Positions 1-13,889 of a DNA stretch of 64,000 nt are shown one piece after another. The position numbers were made by a program, and so were the translations under genes. How positions within the stretch are numbered: the stretch's first letter is position 1; each line of letters begins with the position of its first letter. The stretch is from positions 49,423,537 to 49,487,536 of the forward strand of contig OU015525.1 in the NCBI GenBank assembly GCA_907165065.1. Direction: 5' to 3'. Below the pieces are notes generated by a model. That model worked only from the letters and a program-made list of their open reading frames with translations, was not told where the DNA came from and searched no databases. This DNA is from Caprimulgus europaeus (lineage: Eukaryota; Chordata; Aves; Caprimulgiformes; Caprimulgidae).

Positions 1-3000
1 ACTTCTTGTGAGCAATAAGTCACCTGATATAATTGGATGGCCACATTCAGTAAACTCTCCCTGAATTCTCAAAGTTTTCTGGGCCAGAGGGTTAAATTCA
101 TAAAGTTGTCCATTCCTTAGAAGTACTCTAACCAGTGTTAGACAGTAGGGCATGGAAAAGGAGTTGCTTAGCAGACAGTGACTCCACCACTCATGTTTTC
201 ATCTAAATCATAGACTTTATCACAGCCTTCAGTCCCTGGGCAGAGGGCTTAGCACAGCATACGAGAAGTGTGAGAATATGCTAGTACATGAACTGTAGAT
301 GTCAATACAGAGAGGTAAGAATAGATGCTTTTGAAAGGAGAACGTTTTCCTCCACACTTCTTCATCACTGCCTATGATGGTGTATATGAAGTAAGCTCAC
401 CATCTTTTCAGAGGTACCTTTGGGTTTCAGCAGCAGTGGACATGGCTGCAGAGCAAATTGGGGGAAGTGATATCATGAGCATGCCAGATTTAGCCTTGTA
501 GTGGCAAGTGTAAGATCATGAAAGACACAAGAGAACACACCTAAAAAGGATGAATAAAGACAATAAGAAGGAGAAGGGTGCACGATCGATTGGGGTGCTT
601 TTGCCTTCTACATTAAAGGAGGTGGTCACAGTCACGTGACTGCAGAGGCTCTCTAATTTGGTTGGGTTGACCATGGTCTTATCTCACATTTCTTTCCTGT
701 TTTGCAACATTTAAACAGCCAGGTTCCCATTTCCTTCCCCTGTACTGAGAAGTTAGCTGGTTCACAGACCAGTGTCTACTGGTAGAGCCCTCATATGGGT
801 TCCTGAGGAACCAAGTTCAGCTGAGCAAAACAGTAGTGTCTCATGGCACACAGCAACATGCTGCACACCCAGAGTGACCTGTATGGCACATGCATAACAG
901 ACTGCCACAGCAGGGGGAAGAGAGACCTTTGAAGCTGGCGGGATCAGATCAGAGGCCTCACTGCCCCATGCTGTAAGACAGCCCTGGTTATTGCTGAATA
1001 CAGGTGGAAGTGAGAGAACATGTTCCTTGTTATTAGCTATTCACCATGTGTGCCCCAACATTCATTAGTCTCCTGTTTAACTAGAGTTATTCAAGTAAGG
1101 AGCAGAGACAATACCATATGACTTATATGAACACTCATACACCGTGAATAATGAATAGTGAATAGCCAAAGTTAACCTCTCACTGGACAGAAAATGCTCT
1201 GTCCAGGCTGTTTAACAAATACTTAGGAAGAATATTCCCATTGACAGAAATTGGGTTTTATTGGGGAATAGTTGATGCATACACAGAAGAAATGGAAAAA
1301 AAATATGCCACCCCCCATCCTCCCAGTTTACTAAATTTACTCACAGTGAATAATCTCAGTAGGCTCTACTTTTCTACAACTATGTTGATCCGTAATAGGG
1401 GGAAATACAGCTTTATATATCTACACACCATCCCTTTTTTTGTTGATATTAAGGCTTTTTGTAACTTTTTAGACAGTAGCATTACTGAAATAATTTCCTC
1501 AGACAACAGACTGTTAAGTGGAGGCACAGCAGAAAAGTAGGACAACGTTGCAGCCATTCAGGGGCTCATTCACCCTTTTGGGTTTCGAGGTAAGGGATGT
1601 TCCTTCCAGTAGCAAGTTGCCCAAATAGCATGCAGGGACTATGCAAAATGAATGGAGATGCCCAGGCACAGACTCACTCCATCATTCGGGTCTGTCAGGG
1701 GATGACATTTACTCCAGCTTTCTCGTGTTGGGTTGTCATGTTGCATTGAATTCAGTACTCAACCCAGGAATGAGAGGTGGCAGGATCAGAATGGTGAGAC
1801 AGCTAACAACGAAGATTACATGAGATGGAAATTATCTCTTACAAAGAAAAAAAAATAAAACTAAAGCTATCTGTACCTCCTGGTTATTATACTAATAACA
1901 GGTAGGTTGGGCAGATATGCACGGGCCATGCATGAATGCATTGGATAGCAGCGTGAAAACTGCTCCAAATGGCTTAGGGGAGCTGCTGAGGAGAAACTAA
2001 TAAGACTTTCAAAGCAATCAAAACCCTAACAGAGTCTGAAACGATTCCATCTTCTGCATTGTGTTCTGCCACAGAGAGCTTGAATTAAATCACAGAGACA
2101 CAAGCTGAAAGTGAAGAGCTGTAGCCACAGCTTGATCCTAATGTAAAGCTTACCTCATGTCACCAGAAGGATCCAGCACAGCATTATAAGCCAAATTTTC
2201 ACATCTTTTGCACTCTGGCATAGGGCATAGCATCATCCTTGGAAAATATATGACCTACTAGAAAGAGAAATATATAGACCCAGGATGCAGAAAAAAAAAT
2301 TGCCCTTTGCAATCAGGATCAACTTTTGTTCTTAATGCGCCTCGTTGGTCCATTTCATTTCATATTGCTCTGTTTTGGTTTTTGCACAGAAGCCATGGGT
2401 AGTGTTGCAAATAGAGGGGAAAATCCCAAGGCTGTGTTAAAAAAATTCCAGATGTAAAGTAAAATGGATTAATACACTTTTCTACAAAGTGGTAAAATGA
2501 AAACACATCTGATGGACTTCCACACAGTTTGCCTCAGGCAAAGAGTATTCCATTAAAATAAAAATACTTTTGGTTACAGCAAATTAAATGTTCCCAAGGA
2601 GGAATAGTTTGAGGTCAAAGGTGAAGTCACTTTACTTGCACATATGTTTTCAATCTGTTTGACCTCTGTGATCAGCAAAGCTCAGATGTGCAAAGGGGAA
2701 GAAGCTTAAAAGAGACTGGGAAGAATAAAAAAATAAAATACAAAGAAATTCATAAAAGATCTGCATAACATAGCTGTAAACTCCTTGTACTGAAAGAGGA
2801 AAAGTTGTGAGGAGCTTTTCCTGTGATCCTTCTCTGGGTTGTAAAAGACTGGAAGATCTTGACCATATTGCAGAATAATGTTTTTTTCTCATCAGCTGGA
2901 ACAGAAAGGATCACTGTTAAGCTGCTGTGGCAGGGATTTGTGTGGCTGATGGTTGAGCACGCCTGAAAAGACTCAGGGGAAGTGGACCAAAAAGAAGAAA

Positions 3001-5269
3001 AAGAGCAAGTGAAAGATTTTCTGCTGAACCAGTACCCCGTTTCATGCACACTGCGTGCTGAATGTGCTCTGGCTGCTCTCTTGCAGGCAGGCTATGGGGG
3101 CAGGTTAGTGCCCAAGAAACCAGGGTGCTGGAGCAATCAGGCAGAGGACAGCACCCAACCAGCGTGCCAGTGACAGCTTCCAGCACAACCTTCACCGTGG
3201 CTTAAATCCTCAAGGGATAAGCAGTGCATGCCCTACCTCCTTTATGAGACTAACCTAACCTAAGTCTTATCCTTGCGCTCCAGAGAGATCCAGCAGGCAG
3301 GGGAGACAGGGTGAGCAAGGGCAGGGAAAATCAGGTTGTGTGTTTTGCCTCTCAGCTGCCTCCCTTCCTCTGCTCTCAACAGATACCATCAGTCAGGGGC
3401 TTTTTCAGCACAGCTTTAATGTTTTGAATCTGGACTCAAATATGTCCAAAGAAAAGCAAAAAAAACCCAAACAAACCTCAGCTGAAGGCTGCTTTGGAGC
3501 TTGCTCACTTCAGCATACATAGCCTAGAATGCTACAAATGACAGACCTTTTTATTGCCAGCCACGGGTTTATGATGCCTGCTAACACTGAATGTTCACCA
3601 CCCTGGCAGCTGGTGTTAGACTGGCTTTCCCCTGCGGCTGGTACTTGAGAGAGGAGCCTCTCAGCAGTGGCTGTTCCTTGCAGCCGAACCTTAATTGGGT
3701 CAACAAGAATGGATTTTTCTTCACACTCCCAAAGGAACATTGTCACATGAGCAGACGAGAAGTCCACAGATCCTTTGGACAAACTAGATTTACCCAGGAG
3801 CTGCATTTGGTTGGATTGCTGTTTTGAAGGCAGTCAGTTTAGCTACTTGTTATTTCACAACTCATCTGTTTGCTATGGGTTAGCAAATCCATTGGCCCCT
3901 CTCCATCTATGACACAGCTGTGTTATTGCCTGTGTCATGGCAAGAAAAAAATAAATGTGCTTTACATCTTTTCCAGGTTATTACTGCAGATTAATCCACG
4001 TACAACTCTGCAGCTGCAGGTTGCATTCCTGGTGGCTCACTACCCACCCACAGGCTAGCAGGTACCAGTGCAACCAGTTCATCTGCCCTGGGCTCAGCTG
4101 GGGGCTTCCAGGCTTGCCTGAGCACCCATCTGGGCTCAGAAGATTAGAGTGGCCTTTCCATCAGGACTTTCAGTCTTTTGTCTTGTCAGCTACTTCAAAG
4201 CAGAAAATACAAACCACAAATACATTTTTCAAAAGGGGAGTGTGTCTACATCTCTGCTAATTCCTGATCAAGGAAAGCAGCTCTGGTTTGTCATGAATCC
4301 ATGTTCTAATTGGCCCTGAAATTCCAAAGCCAGCACCTCAAACAGTGAGAATGAGAGGGGCTGAATCAATTTCAATTACATGAAATGGGTTAAAATCAGC
4401 TGAAAATCTGTGAGGAAGTGTTCAGAGAGTGCATGACCATCTAACACATGCTTCAGCTGCAAATCAACCCCAAACTTCTGACTATAACTCACCCTGCTTT
4501 GAGTTATCCCAAACCTCACACCCCTGAGCTCTGGGGCAGAGGGGATCCTGAACTCAGGCTTGAATCATCTGCAAGATCAATGCTATTTACACCTTATCCA
4601 ATGACAGTAACACGTCCAAAAGGGGCTTTCTACACCTCTCTTGGAGTACTTTGGATCTGTGAGGTCGGATTTTATATTAACAGGTAAGTCTGTGCCATGT
4701 GAGGAACAGCAGAATTTACACTTGCCATCTGCAAAATGAATTACATGTTCCAGGCATCTGTGGCTTCATAAATTATAACAGAGTGTCAACAGTGCACCTG
4801 TGAGGAGATTTTAGACAACAGGAGCAAAGAAACTGCCAGTGCACTGAGGGGATGCACAGGCAGAAAGGCTGGAAAGGCATTTGGCTGCTACCTGCTTTGG
4901 CTTGCCCAGCTTTTCCCTCCTGTGTGCCCCTCCACCAGCAGATTTGCACCACCACCACTGAGTGCCCACTTTTATCAGCCTTTTCAATGCTCGGTTCCTC
5001 TCTGTAATGAGGTGCGGTGATGAGGCTCTGCTTGGCATTCCTCTGTGGCCCCCCCGTGAGCACTGACAGCGAAGGGCTCTTGGGGGAGATGGGTGCAGGC
5101 AGGGGGGTCGGGTGGGGCTGTGGTTTTGCATATGAGATTAAGGACCGAAGATCCCGTTCATTTCCCTTTTATCTGTCTGTGTGCTATAGCACTGAAGTCT
5201 CTGCTCTCCCTGTGTTATATTCAGTGTGCAGAGTGACTCATCTGCAAGCGCAAATTACCTTGCTAAAGT
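1..5269. other. Intergenic DNA, no gene recognised
   Basis: Open frames here are short (about 106 codons or fewer), overlap on both strands and carry no recognisable domain, so I treat them as chance. The base composition is mixed and CpG is scarce. No RNA gene, clear transposon end or tandem array was seen. It probably belongs to the gene-poor flank of the HRH4-IMPACT cluster. Confidence 0.55.
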
Positions 5270-5860
5270 ATTCTTAGGAGAAATAATTAGCCACAAGCAC
5301 CTCCTCTCCAGCCTCCTGTATGTGCCTCCGGGGACTGGGGCGCTTGACATAAATCATTTAGTCCCAAGCCCTAGCACACACCTCTCCCAAAGGACTCCGT
5401 AATTGGCAAAGTAGTTGCCAGCCGGGTTTAAAGTGATTTGAAATTGTTTTCCATACAGCCTTGCTGATAGCAAAAGGTTTTCCCCTTTCCTCAAGCATGA
5501 GTTACAGTAACATGATTGAATGTAACCCGTTATTCAGTTCAAGCTGTGATTCTGATACAGTATAGACAATATAAATTCCCCAGAGCTCTGTGAGGCCACC
5601 TCAATGGTCCATTTAAGTCCAATTCAATTAGGCTCACTATAGTTCTTAGGATTTCTTAGGTATGTTTGCAGCAGCCTTGGGGTTTGAATGTGAGAACAGT
5701 ATTCATCTAGGAGTTTTAAATTAGGTCTCAGGTGTCATCATTCTAAATGAATTATTACAGTGGTGTGTTCATGCCATTACAGGTAAGGTTATGTTAGTAT
5801 CTCCACTCAGCCATATTAATGCACCAAGGGCTGGAGCTTGGTATGTAAGGTCCTTGCCTT
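5270..5860. promoter_or_regulatory. Candidate conserved noncoding element
   Basis: This noncoding stretch has several TAATT/CAATTA-type homeodomain-like cores (for example near 5285, 5400 and 5625), CAGCTG-free AT-rich text and no repeat signature, which is the look of vertebrate conserved noncoding enhancers. That is an impression from composition only, since no alignment could be made. It may simply be unremarkable AT-rich DNA. Confidence 0.2.
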
Positions 5861-8080
5861 ACAGTGACTTTTTTAACCCACTTTTCAAAATAATCGGGCT
5901 GCTGGGCACCAAGTTGTATTTAAAATGCATGTAAATAAGTTGTTTATTTTCAGCTTCTGACTGACTGTCAGCAGTGTGGTTTTAGGAGATGCTGTTATGC
6001 CTGTAGCACCGCCAGTGTGCTCCCCTTAACAGAGAGCCAGGGGAAAGGGTCGCTGCTTTGCATAGCTCACTGTCATTGCCTATGGCAAATAGGTGCACAG
6101 TGGGGAAGGGAGTGCTGGGACAGGCAAAGGAATGGGGAAGAGTCACTGGATTTTGGAGTCCTTCTGGTTTTGCTTTATTTCCCCACAGCTGGTGGGGAGG
6201 GAAACATGAAGATGATGCTTTATTTTGCTTTTTCCAACTTTTTCTCCATTTATGTCTGAATCTGATCTCTCTCCAGTATTTAACACTCCTCTTAGCCTTT
6301 TTAGGAATGAGTGTGGTGAGGGGAGGGAAGCACTTCAACAGCCCAAATGGTCCCTCCATATTTTATGTCTGCAGATGGACACCATTTGGTTCCTCTTAAC
6401 AAAGCAATGCAAATGCCAGGTGCGCAGATGAAGCTTACTTCAAAGAAGGAAGAAGTGGAGAAGATGTTTAATTTTTGGCAGGTAACTCTGGAAACCGTTA
6501 TTTCCCTATTTAAAGGGCAGAGATAACATGTCTTTGTTGGCCTACATGGCGAGACTATTTTCATTATTTTACTCTGGTCCCCTCTGATGGCCCCAGCAGG
6601 AAATGAGACCCCCTTGGTCCATCCGTGTATTAACAGAAAGAGTTACAGTCCTGCTAGGACTAAACAGGGAAGGGTCAGGAGAAATTTCACAGGTGGGGAG
6701 CTGAGGAGCAAAACAATGAGGTGGCCTTTATTTAGTTTTACACAGGCTGCCACGTCTCCTGGATCCAAGCCTCCTGAGACCCATGTTGTACTTTCTAGCA
6801 GTGTCCTACTCCTCACAGCACTAACCTTTTCCTACTGCTTTTATCTTAGAAATTTAACTTAGTTTCTCTCCATTCAGATTTACTATGTCCTACCCCTATG
6901 CTCCTGGGAGAAACATGCCAATATTTTGCCTGTTATGTAGGGGAATAGTCATAAGAAAAGACTCAGAATCTCTTTCCTTTGCTTTCTGTCATATCTTCGC
7001 TAGGGCAGACTGTAGCCCTAAGATGCTTCCAAGATCAAATAAATGCCTCCAGGAAGAAAAGATCAAAGGAGAAAAAAGCTTAAGAAGTCACTAGTCTGGG
7101 TATTTCCTTGTAGTAGAGTGGCCCATCATGATTCAAGCAGTCTCCTGGGTTACAAAAATTAAGGGGCAAAGCATACTTCTCCGGTGACAGAAGAGCCCTC
7201 AGGTGAGGGAGAGCATCTGTAGGACACATCCACACAGACAGGAGGAGACCTTGTGCACTCCCTTTTCCCTTCCCCCAGCCATCTAGAAAAGAGTCAGACC
7301 CTACCCATGGGCCAGTGAGCAACGTTAGTACCAATTATTTCCATGATTCACAGCAAGTGTTGTGAGCAGTGCAGTGTTAGCATGATGGGCTTAGAGATCC
7401 ACACTCTTCTAGGCACATTGCTGCCTCTTCTGCCTGCCACAGCCAGGGTCCCATTCTGGCTAAGCACAGAGACATGGAGTCTGGGAAAATCACAGTTCCT
7501 CCAAAGATATTCAAGGGACACACTGAGGAATGGCTCAGCTGTTTCTAGACCTGAGCTGTGATATCCTGGCTGCATCTTTATACCATGGGATCTTTTCTGT
7601 GGGATTAACACTAATTTGGGAATACCTGCACTGTGCACAGATTTTGTATTTTCTCACCATTTAACTATCTCCTTTTGCTAGAAACACATTTGGAAGTTTT
7701 TGCATCAACTGGACAATAGGGATTTAGTAGGAAAACAACAGATGGCCACCTTATACTTTAAGAAAGGTAGGACATTTCACATGAGAAGACATATCTTGGT
7801 GTCTCTACAGATTTAATCTAAAGCCAGAATGGCAATTTGGAGCAAAAAACCTTCTCTAAAGCACAAATGCATGACAGCTCTGTGTTGGAAACTCAGGTTA
7901 GGCACAAGTATTGAGGAGGAGGGAAAGAGAAGACAAATTACTTCTCCACTGTCTCTGCTTCTCCAGCCCTACAGCCTGCTGGGACCCAACCTGTTCCTAC
8001 ACAAAGCAGAAGCATTCACAGGTTTGCCTAATGTTGCACTGGCTACAATTATCTTCTCTGGGTAGACCCACTGGTCTGGG
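5861..8080. other. Intergenic DNA, no gene recognised
   Basis: Only short overlapping open frames on both strands were found, the longest about 125 codons at 5982-6359 on the minus strand, with no family resemblance. No repeat ends or RNA gene were recognised. Confidence 0.5.
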
Positions 8081-8680
8081 TTGGCTGACTGTTGTCTGCC
8101 CTGGGAACACCTGAGAGCACCCCAGCTCCTCACCTGGGTGAGAACAGCCCCACCCTGTTTTTTGCAGGCCTTGCTTGCCCCAGGAAGCCAGCACAGGATG
8201 GGGGTGATGTGCTTTTCCTGGTCCCCTTCCTGGCACCCTGCAGCTCATCCCCTGGCTCTCGCTGGTCCATAAGATGCAGCCAGGCGCCCTGGCCGGACTC
8301 ACGCTGCCCTCAGACCTCCATGTGCAGCAAGAGGGATTGAGTGGCCACAGGAAATGTCAGAGGCACCCTAAAGCTGCAATGAGGGGGCGCTGCCATGAGG
8401 GGGCCCTGCCAGCTGTCTTGCCTGGGCTGGCTGGAAAGAGGCTTCACTTGGGCCAGAGCTTTGTTGCCTTATTTCTTCACTTTTTGTGCCTATTGCATTT
8501 TTGCAGGCTGTGTGCCAGGCAGCTGAGGAGCCTCTGAACCAGCCCTCAGCCCAAACCTGTCACTCCAGGGAAGCTCTTTCTGTCCTGTAACTCCACTAAT
8601 TTCCTCACAGTTTCCTTCCTGCGTCCATAAGGAACAGACTTTGTAACAAACCACACACGGCACTGGCAGGACACAGCCCC
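8081..8680. other. GC-rich flank of a CpG-rich block
   Basis: This part is clearly richer in G and C than the DNA around it and includes a short local duplication near 8380-8410 (two nearly identical GAGGGGG-containing units). Several open frames of 60-100 codons overlap on both strands, as expected when GC content lowers stop frequency. No protein family was recognised. It leads directly into the CpG cluster at 8.68-9.09 kb. Confidence 0.35.
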
Positions 8681-9090
8681 GGAGCCTGCAAAATGTGCCA
8701 TGCATACCCCACACCTCCAGCATCCGTGCGGACCCCTTGCGTGAGACGGGGCTGCTCAGAGACACTTAGAGCAGCAGATTCCACAGAGGATGTGAAAATC
8801 TGTCCTCCGCCACCCCAGTGCCACCAAATCTCCTCCGTCGGCTGCTGCCGAGGAGTTTCGCGAGACAACAGTGACATCCAGTGGCCGCAGTCACGCGGCA
8901 GCGGCGTGTGATCCCTGCGGCTGGCGTTCCTCGGGAGCGTAGGGGTGTTGTGCCAAAAACTGATGTGCGAAGTCCTGCCAGGTTGGTGAGCCAGCAGCCC
9001 TACGGGAACTGAAGGTCTCGCTGATCAGCAGCGAACCTGCGCGCTGCTGCTGGCAACCGGACAGTCGCCGTTCGGTCGAGGAGACTCGGG
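8681..9090. promoter_or_regulatory. CpG-rich block, candidate promoter or CpG island
   Basis: I counted roughly 26 CpG dinucleotides in about 270 bp (8821-9090) and about five more in 8681-8760, while the surrounding kilobases have very few. Clusters of this kind in vertebrates usually mark unmethylated promoters. No coding exon was recognised beside it, so a noncoding or distant first exon is the likeliest product. The direction of transcription cannot be told. A GC-rich old repeat is an alternative. Confidence 0.4.
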
Positions 9091-12000
9091 ATCAGAAACT
9101 GTGTAAAGAATGTGGACTAAAATATTTCAGGGACAGGGTCTGTCTGGAAGGGGAAGGTGACCTCCATGCCTCTGGTCACCACCCCCAAAAACAAAGAAGT
9201 GATGAGGTCTAGCCCCACATTAGTGAAATTGGCTTGGCGTTATTTTTCCTTCTCATTGTTTCAAAGCGTATGGCTGCGGCTGTAAATCTTCCAGCCACAC
9301 TCAAGGGACTTTAAAAAAAAAAAAAACCACAACAAACCAAATGCTGTGGTTCTCCTGATATCTGTCTATTGCTGGAACCTTGGCTCCAAAATAGTGAGCA
9401 CCGGGAAACAGGCAGAATGAAAGGGTCAGTCATGCTGCAACCTCCCTGACTTTTTTTCCCCAACAGTCCAGCTTTAGTGTAAATGATGACAAGAGCTACC
9501 CTTACAAAAGTGACCCGAGGCTAAGTCTACACTGGAAACCTCCATCTCTGGAACCACATTGGTTTAAGCAGTGACATTTTTATTCCTGTTTTTTATTCTT
9601 GGTAAATCCCTAGAGCAGGATTAGCTATACTAGCAAAAGCTCTTGCGAAGGAGTGATGGGAGACAAGTTAACAGGCAGTAGTATCTGCTCACTAGTGGTG
9701 CCTGGGGCAACCCTAGCTCAGCCTCAGTGCCCTTTTCTCCTCAGCCTCCTCCCTCTGAACCCCAGCCCATTGCCTGTCAGTTGTGCCTGTGCTGGAGGGC
9801 TCTGCGGCTGCACCAGCTCAGCTCTCCTGCTGCAAAGCAGCCCTTCATCATCACCCTTGCATGTAAGATCCTTTATACAGTAACATCTCAGTATTATCAA
9901 GAATATAAATTTACCAGCAGTAGTACTGCTTACAAGCACTTCAAGGCAGTTTACCACAACTCCTACACCAATCTTTTGTAAGATTTCTAATAGTAAAAAT
10001 AATCATCAGGTGGAAAAATACTATCATAAAAGGAGACAGAAGGGCTCTGTGCATCTGAGTCATTGTTTGTGCACTAAAGATCGAGGACTGGAGTAACTAC
10101 ATGAGAAATCACTTTCCAGTGTCATCATCCTTGGCTGCACTGTAGATACCATATGTCTAATATTTAAATAAGTTACATGGATGCTGGAAGAGGAATCCAT
10201 GACCAGGTAATTAATTAACATAACTAGAGTTTTATTTCTAGCTTTCTCAGTAGCTCCAAGGATGTTCAGGACTGTCAGTGAATTGGAAGAGAATCAATAA
10301 CTAGTTGAGGAGTAAACATTAGCTGTTACAGGTCATCCCCTGCTACCTCAAGCCACGGAAGGGGAACCCTGTTCTTGTAAGATCTCCATCCCTGGATCTG
10401 GTTGAAGACGCTGACAGGATGTTAGTGTGGACACCTCCTCCCACCACATGGTAGCTCTGAGGGAGGACAAGTCCTCTTGGGGCGTCCAGTTAGAGCAGAA
10501 GGTTCAATTTCACTCCATATCATTGCCTGTTTCTCCCATTTGTGTGCCACTCATAACAGTGCCTGGGACATCCCTCTTGGCCCAGCCTTACTCCAGCCCT
10601 GCTCACACCTCCTAAGAACTGCTTTCTTTCTCAAAATCCTGGAGGAAGGTTCCTCACTAGCAGTGAATATTTTGGGAGTGCCATGGGACACCTGAGCAGA
10701 GCTGGAGCTATCCTGGATGACATAACACCATAAGGTGACTGACAACAGAGGAAATCTTGCACAGGTGCTAATTCTAGAGGCATGTCTGCAGGTGCACACC
10801 CAGGACATGAAAAACTCTTCTTTCCCAGGATACATGCCACTGATCTCATGATGATAAAATGGCTTTTGACCACTGCCGCTTTCATACTTACCATTACTGG
10901 CTGCCCTGGAAGGCAGGCAGAGGGATATGCTCCCTGTCCTCATCAGGGAGCTATTGCCATTGCGGGGCACCCGTGACTGCTCCAAATGTGGAGGCTGAGG
11001 AGGATGAACTCTGCCCTTCCACCACTCAGCAGCTGCAGCTAAAGATGGACTCACCCAGCCTGTAAGAAAAACCTTCTCACCCAAGTCTCCTGTTTAACAG
11101 TGGTGGCTACTGCTGCTGTCTTCCCTCCCCAAGCCTAACAGAGAAAAACCCATGGGAACCCAGTTGCTGTGAGATGCACAGCAGCTCCAGCAAGGAGCCT
11201 GGGTCAGCAACAGCGGTGGTAACGAGCCAGGACTCCTGGAGACAGGGTACGACTGTCAGCACAATAGGTGGGAGCCAAAATTACGCCAGCATCTCATTAA
11301 TCCAGAGAGGCAGCTCTGCGCAGCGGAGGAGGCAAGGGTGGCCGAGGAGGGGGAGAGCAGGCTGCTGCTCAGGTGTCAAAGCACAGGCAGTAATTGACAG
11401 CTCCATGCTGGCAGGCAGAAACGAGGGAGAAATCTGTAGACTTGTCCTCCCAATGTGAGGAAAGAGCCATGTTGTTCTCTAACAACCTCGTTTCAGCATC
11501 GCCTTCCTTTTCATGTGCGTAATAGCTACCAGCAGCAGCAGCATCACCTGTCAATCGCTGACAAAGGATCCCACCTGGCACTGTGCAGATGCTGCCTCAT
11601 GAACAACAGGACACCAGAAAAGACATGTTGAGTGTTGGAAGATTTATAGGAATCAAACTCTTCTTTGTAAAAGAGAAGAAATGTGGGTGGCAAGAACTAA
11701 AAGGATGGGAATATAAAAAAGACGGGGAAGAAAACCTCCTGTGAGGAAGTACAATAAGGAAAGAAGACAGTGGCCTAGCCAGGCTGGTGTGGTGAATTGT
11801 GGTGCTTGTGCTGGTTTTGGTTCCCCCTCCTGATTCGGTCCTGTACTGATGCTGCTTATTATCCCTTGGGATGAGAAGTGTGGCTGTGATGGACTTCACT
11901 GAAACACAAAGTCCATCGCTTGTTGTTCTTTGTCATCACAGTCCTCCTGACTCCTGGTATATTTAGCCCAGCAGTCCTCCACAAGCTTGTGATATCCCAC

Positions 12001-13889
12001 TGGGGTTTGAGTGAGAAAGTTTAAATTTTGCTTATGTACACAATAACATGAGATTCTCAAATATGTTCATATTCAACTTGGTCTGCACCAAGATGATGTT
12101 ACAGCAGTTCTATCCTCTCCCTAACTCCCTGCGGTCAGCAAAAATCTGCAAATCTACTGGCTTCTGCCCTGCTTTGCCTTTCACTTTTAAACATGATCTT
12201 CAGTCATAAATACTGCCTTCTAGATAGAATTCTGAATTTCCACAAATAGCTCTTACAACTCTTTTTAACTCATAAAACTTCAAAGTAGTCCTCATATCCC
12301 ATCCTCCAGCAGGGCCCAGTAGGTGAAAGACCTTGCATGCAGTGACATTTTACCTGGACACTTTTCCATTCTTTCTCCTCATCAGCTTAAGTTTCAAAGG
12401 TGCTGAGGGCTTTTCCTCCCCTCTAAATGACAGTGAGTGTTATTGTCAGGTACCCACTGCATCTGTGACCACAGATACAGCTCTACAATATGTCTTCTTT
12501 TTCACCTTTTTGTTTTGCGGAGGCAGGGCCCCTCTTGCTCACCTGGCGGACTGAGTCATCTGACATTACATTTGCACTTTCCCAGAGGCCAGCAGGCTTC
12601 AGCTACTAAGCCATCATCATCTAGCCTCCCCCTGTGGGCACAACGTGCTAATTTATGCCCACAATCAAGCATCTGTGATACCATTTGTGCTGCAGATACT
12701 GTGGAAGGAATTGATGGTTATTTAGATCTTGTGTTAACTGAGGAAAAACTGATTTATTTCCCCACTGAGTGGAGCAGTTACTAAAACCAGTGTGGGTGAA
12801 TTCTCCTTTTTCAATGTGCCTTGGCTGCATGCTAATAGTTTGGAGTCTAGGTGACTCATTCATTGGAGAAACTTTGCTCTCTGAATTATTCACTTTTTCA
12901 GCCTACTAAGCCAGATAATAGGAGATGGCAGAACCTTTCCTCATCTCTCAGAGGGTGTATTAATATCTTTTAAACATTCATACTCTGCCCAAATATATAT
13001 ATTTCAAGACTTTTTTGTGTCTCTGTTCTTTTTCTTTAGTCAGTTTGATACTCTTTTTTTTCTAACTTTGTTTGTATAACTAACGTTTGGCTGGGAATAG
13101 AGCCTGTAAGAAGAAAGAGTTGTTTCCTTTTTTACACAGATATCTTATGTGTGAGGATGCTCAGCATTTATTCCCTATGATGGGGAAAATCCTAACACCA
13201 CCGCCCTCTTTCCTGCCCTCTAGATGTTGTCTGTCTCCAAAGATACAGTCACTTCAAATTTATTTAAAAACACAAAACATCTATATGATCCACCATCATT
13301 TACACAGATACAGCAGCTCTTCTCTGAGGTAACAACCAAGATACGTGTTACTTCTTGTGTCTATTCAAAACAGATTTCATTATACCTTTGTAGCTATCTG
13401 CTCTTTTCCTTGTGCTGGTGCCCATTTGAAGTTCACCTCCTGCCTTAAAGTCTTTTGCTGCACCAGAGGCAATCTTCCCGAAACACAGACCTCCTCCACC
13501 TGCCCTTCTCTTCCCAAGGGCCCTGCTCCTCTGTCTGCTTTGCTTCCCCTTTTGAGCCACAAGCAGCAAAATTAACCTACTGCTCCCTCCTCTCTCCTTT
13601 TTATACCTTCTTCTACAGTGATCCTTTCTCCTGGAGTATGCTCTCCCCACCACAACACTGGTCACTTGCTGAGTCCCCAAGTTGTTTCCAGCTTTTCCAA
13701 AAAAGATGAATCACCAGAACCCCTTGTCATGGAGATTCAAGCCCCAAAGGAGAGAGAGGGGTACCAGAAGACCCTGTGCACTGGCAGGGACTTCGGTGTT
13801 GCTATTGCTCCTACATGCCTATTACTAGATGTTTATATATTACCATATATTCTGTTAATGAGGAACAATACTGAACCCAACAACTCTCA
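9091..13889. other. Intergenic DNA, no gene recognised
   Basis: It holds a run of 13 A residues at about 9313-9325 followed by an AC-rich string, which may be the tail of an old retroposed insert. Open frames are short or, at 10551-11084 minus (177 codons), long but without any recognisable family. Nothing else could be supported. Confidence 0.45.

Noticed and set aside
5982-6359. Minus-strand open frame of 125 codons
   Set aside because: Opposite-strand frames of similar length overlap it and no family is recognised; chance in moderately GC-rich DNA.
10551-11084. Minus-strand open frame of 177 codons
   Set aside because: Several frames are open on both strands here and none resembles a known family. 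There is no start context or splice evidence.
13348-13680. Minus-strand open frame of 110 codons, Arg/Lys/Gly-rich
   Set aside because: Low-complexity composition from pyrimidine-rich plus-strand DNA; no family and no conserved motif.
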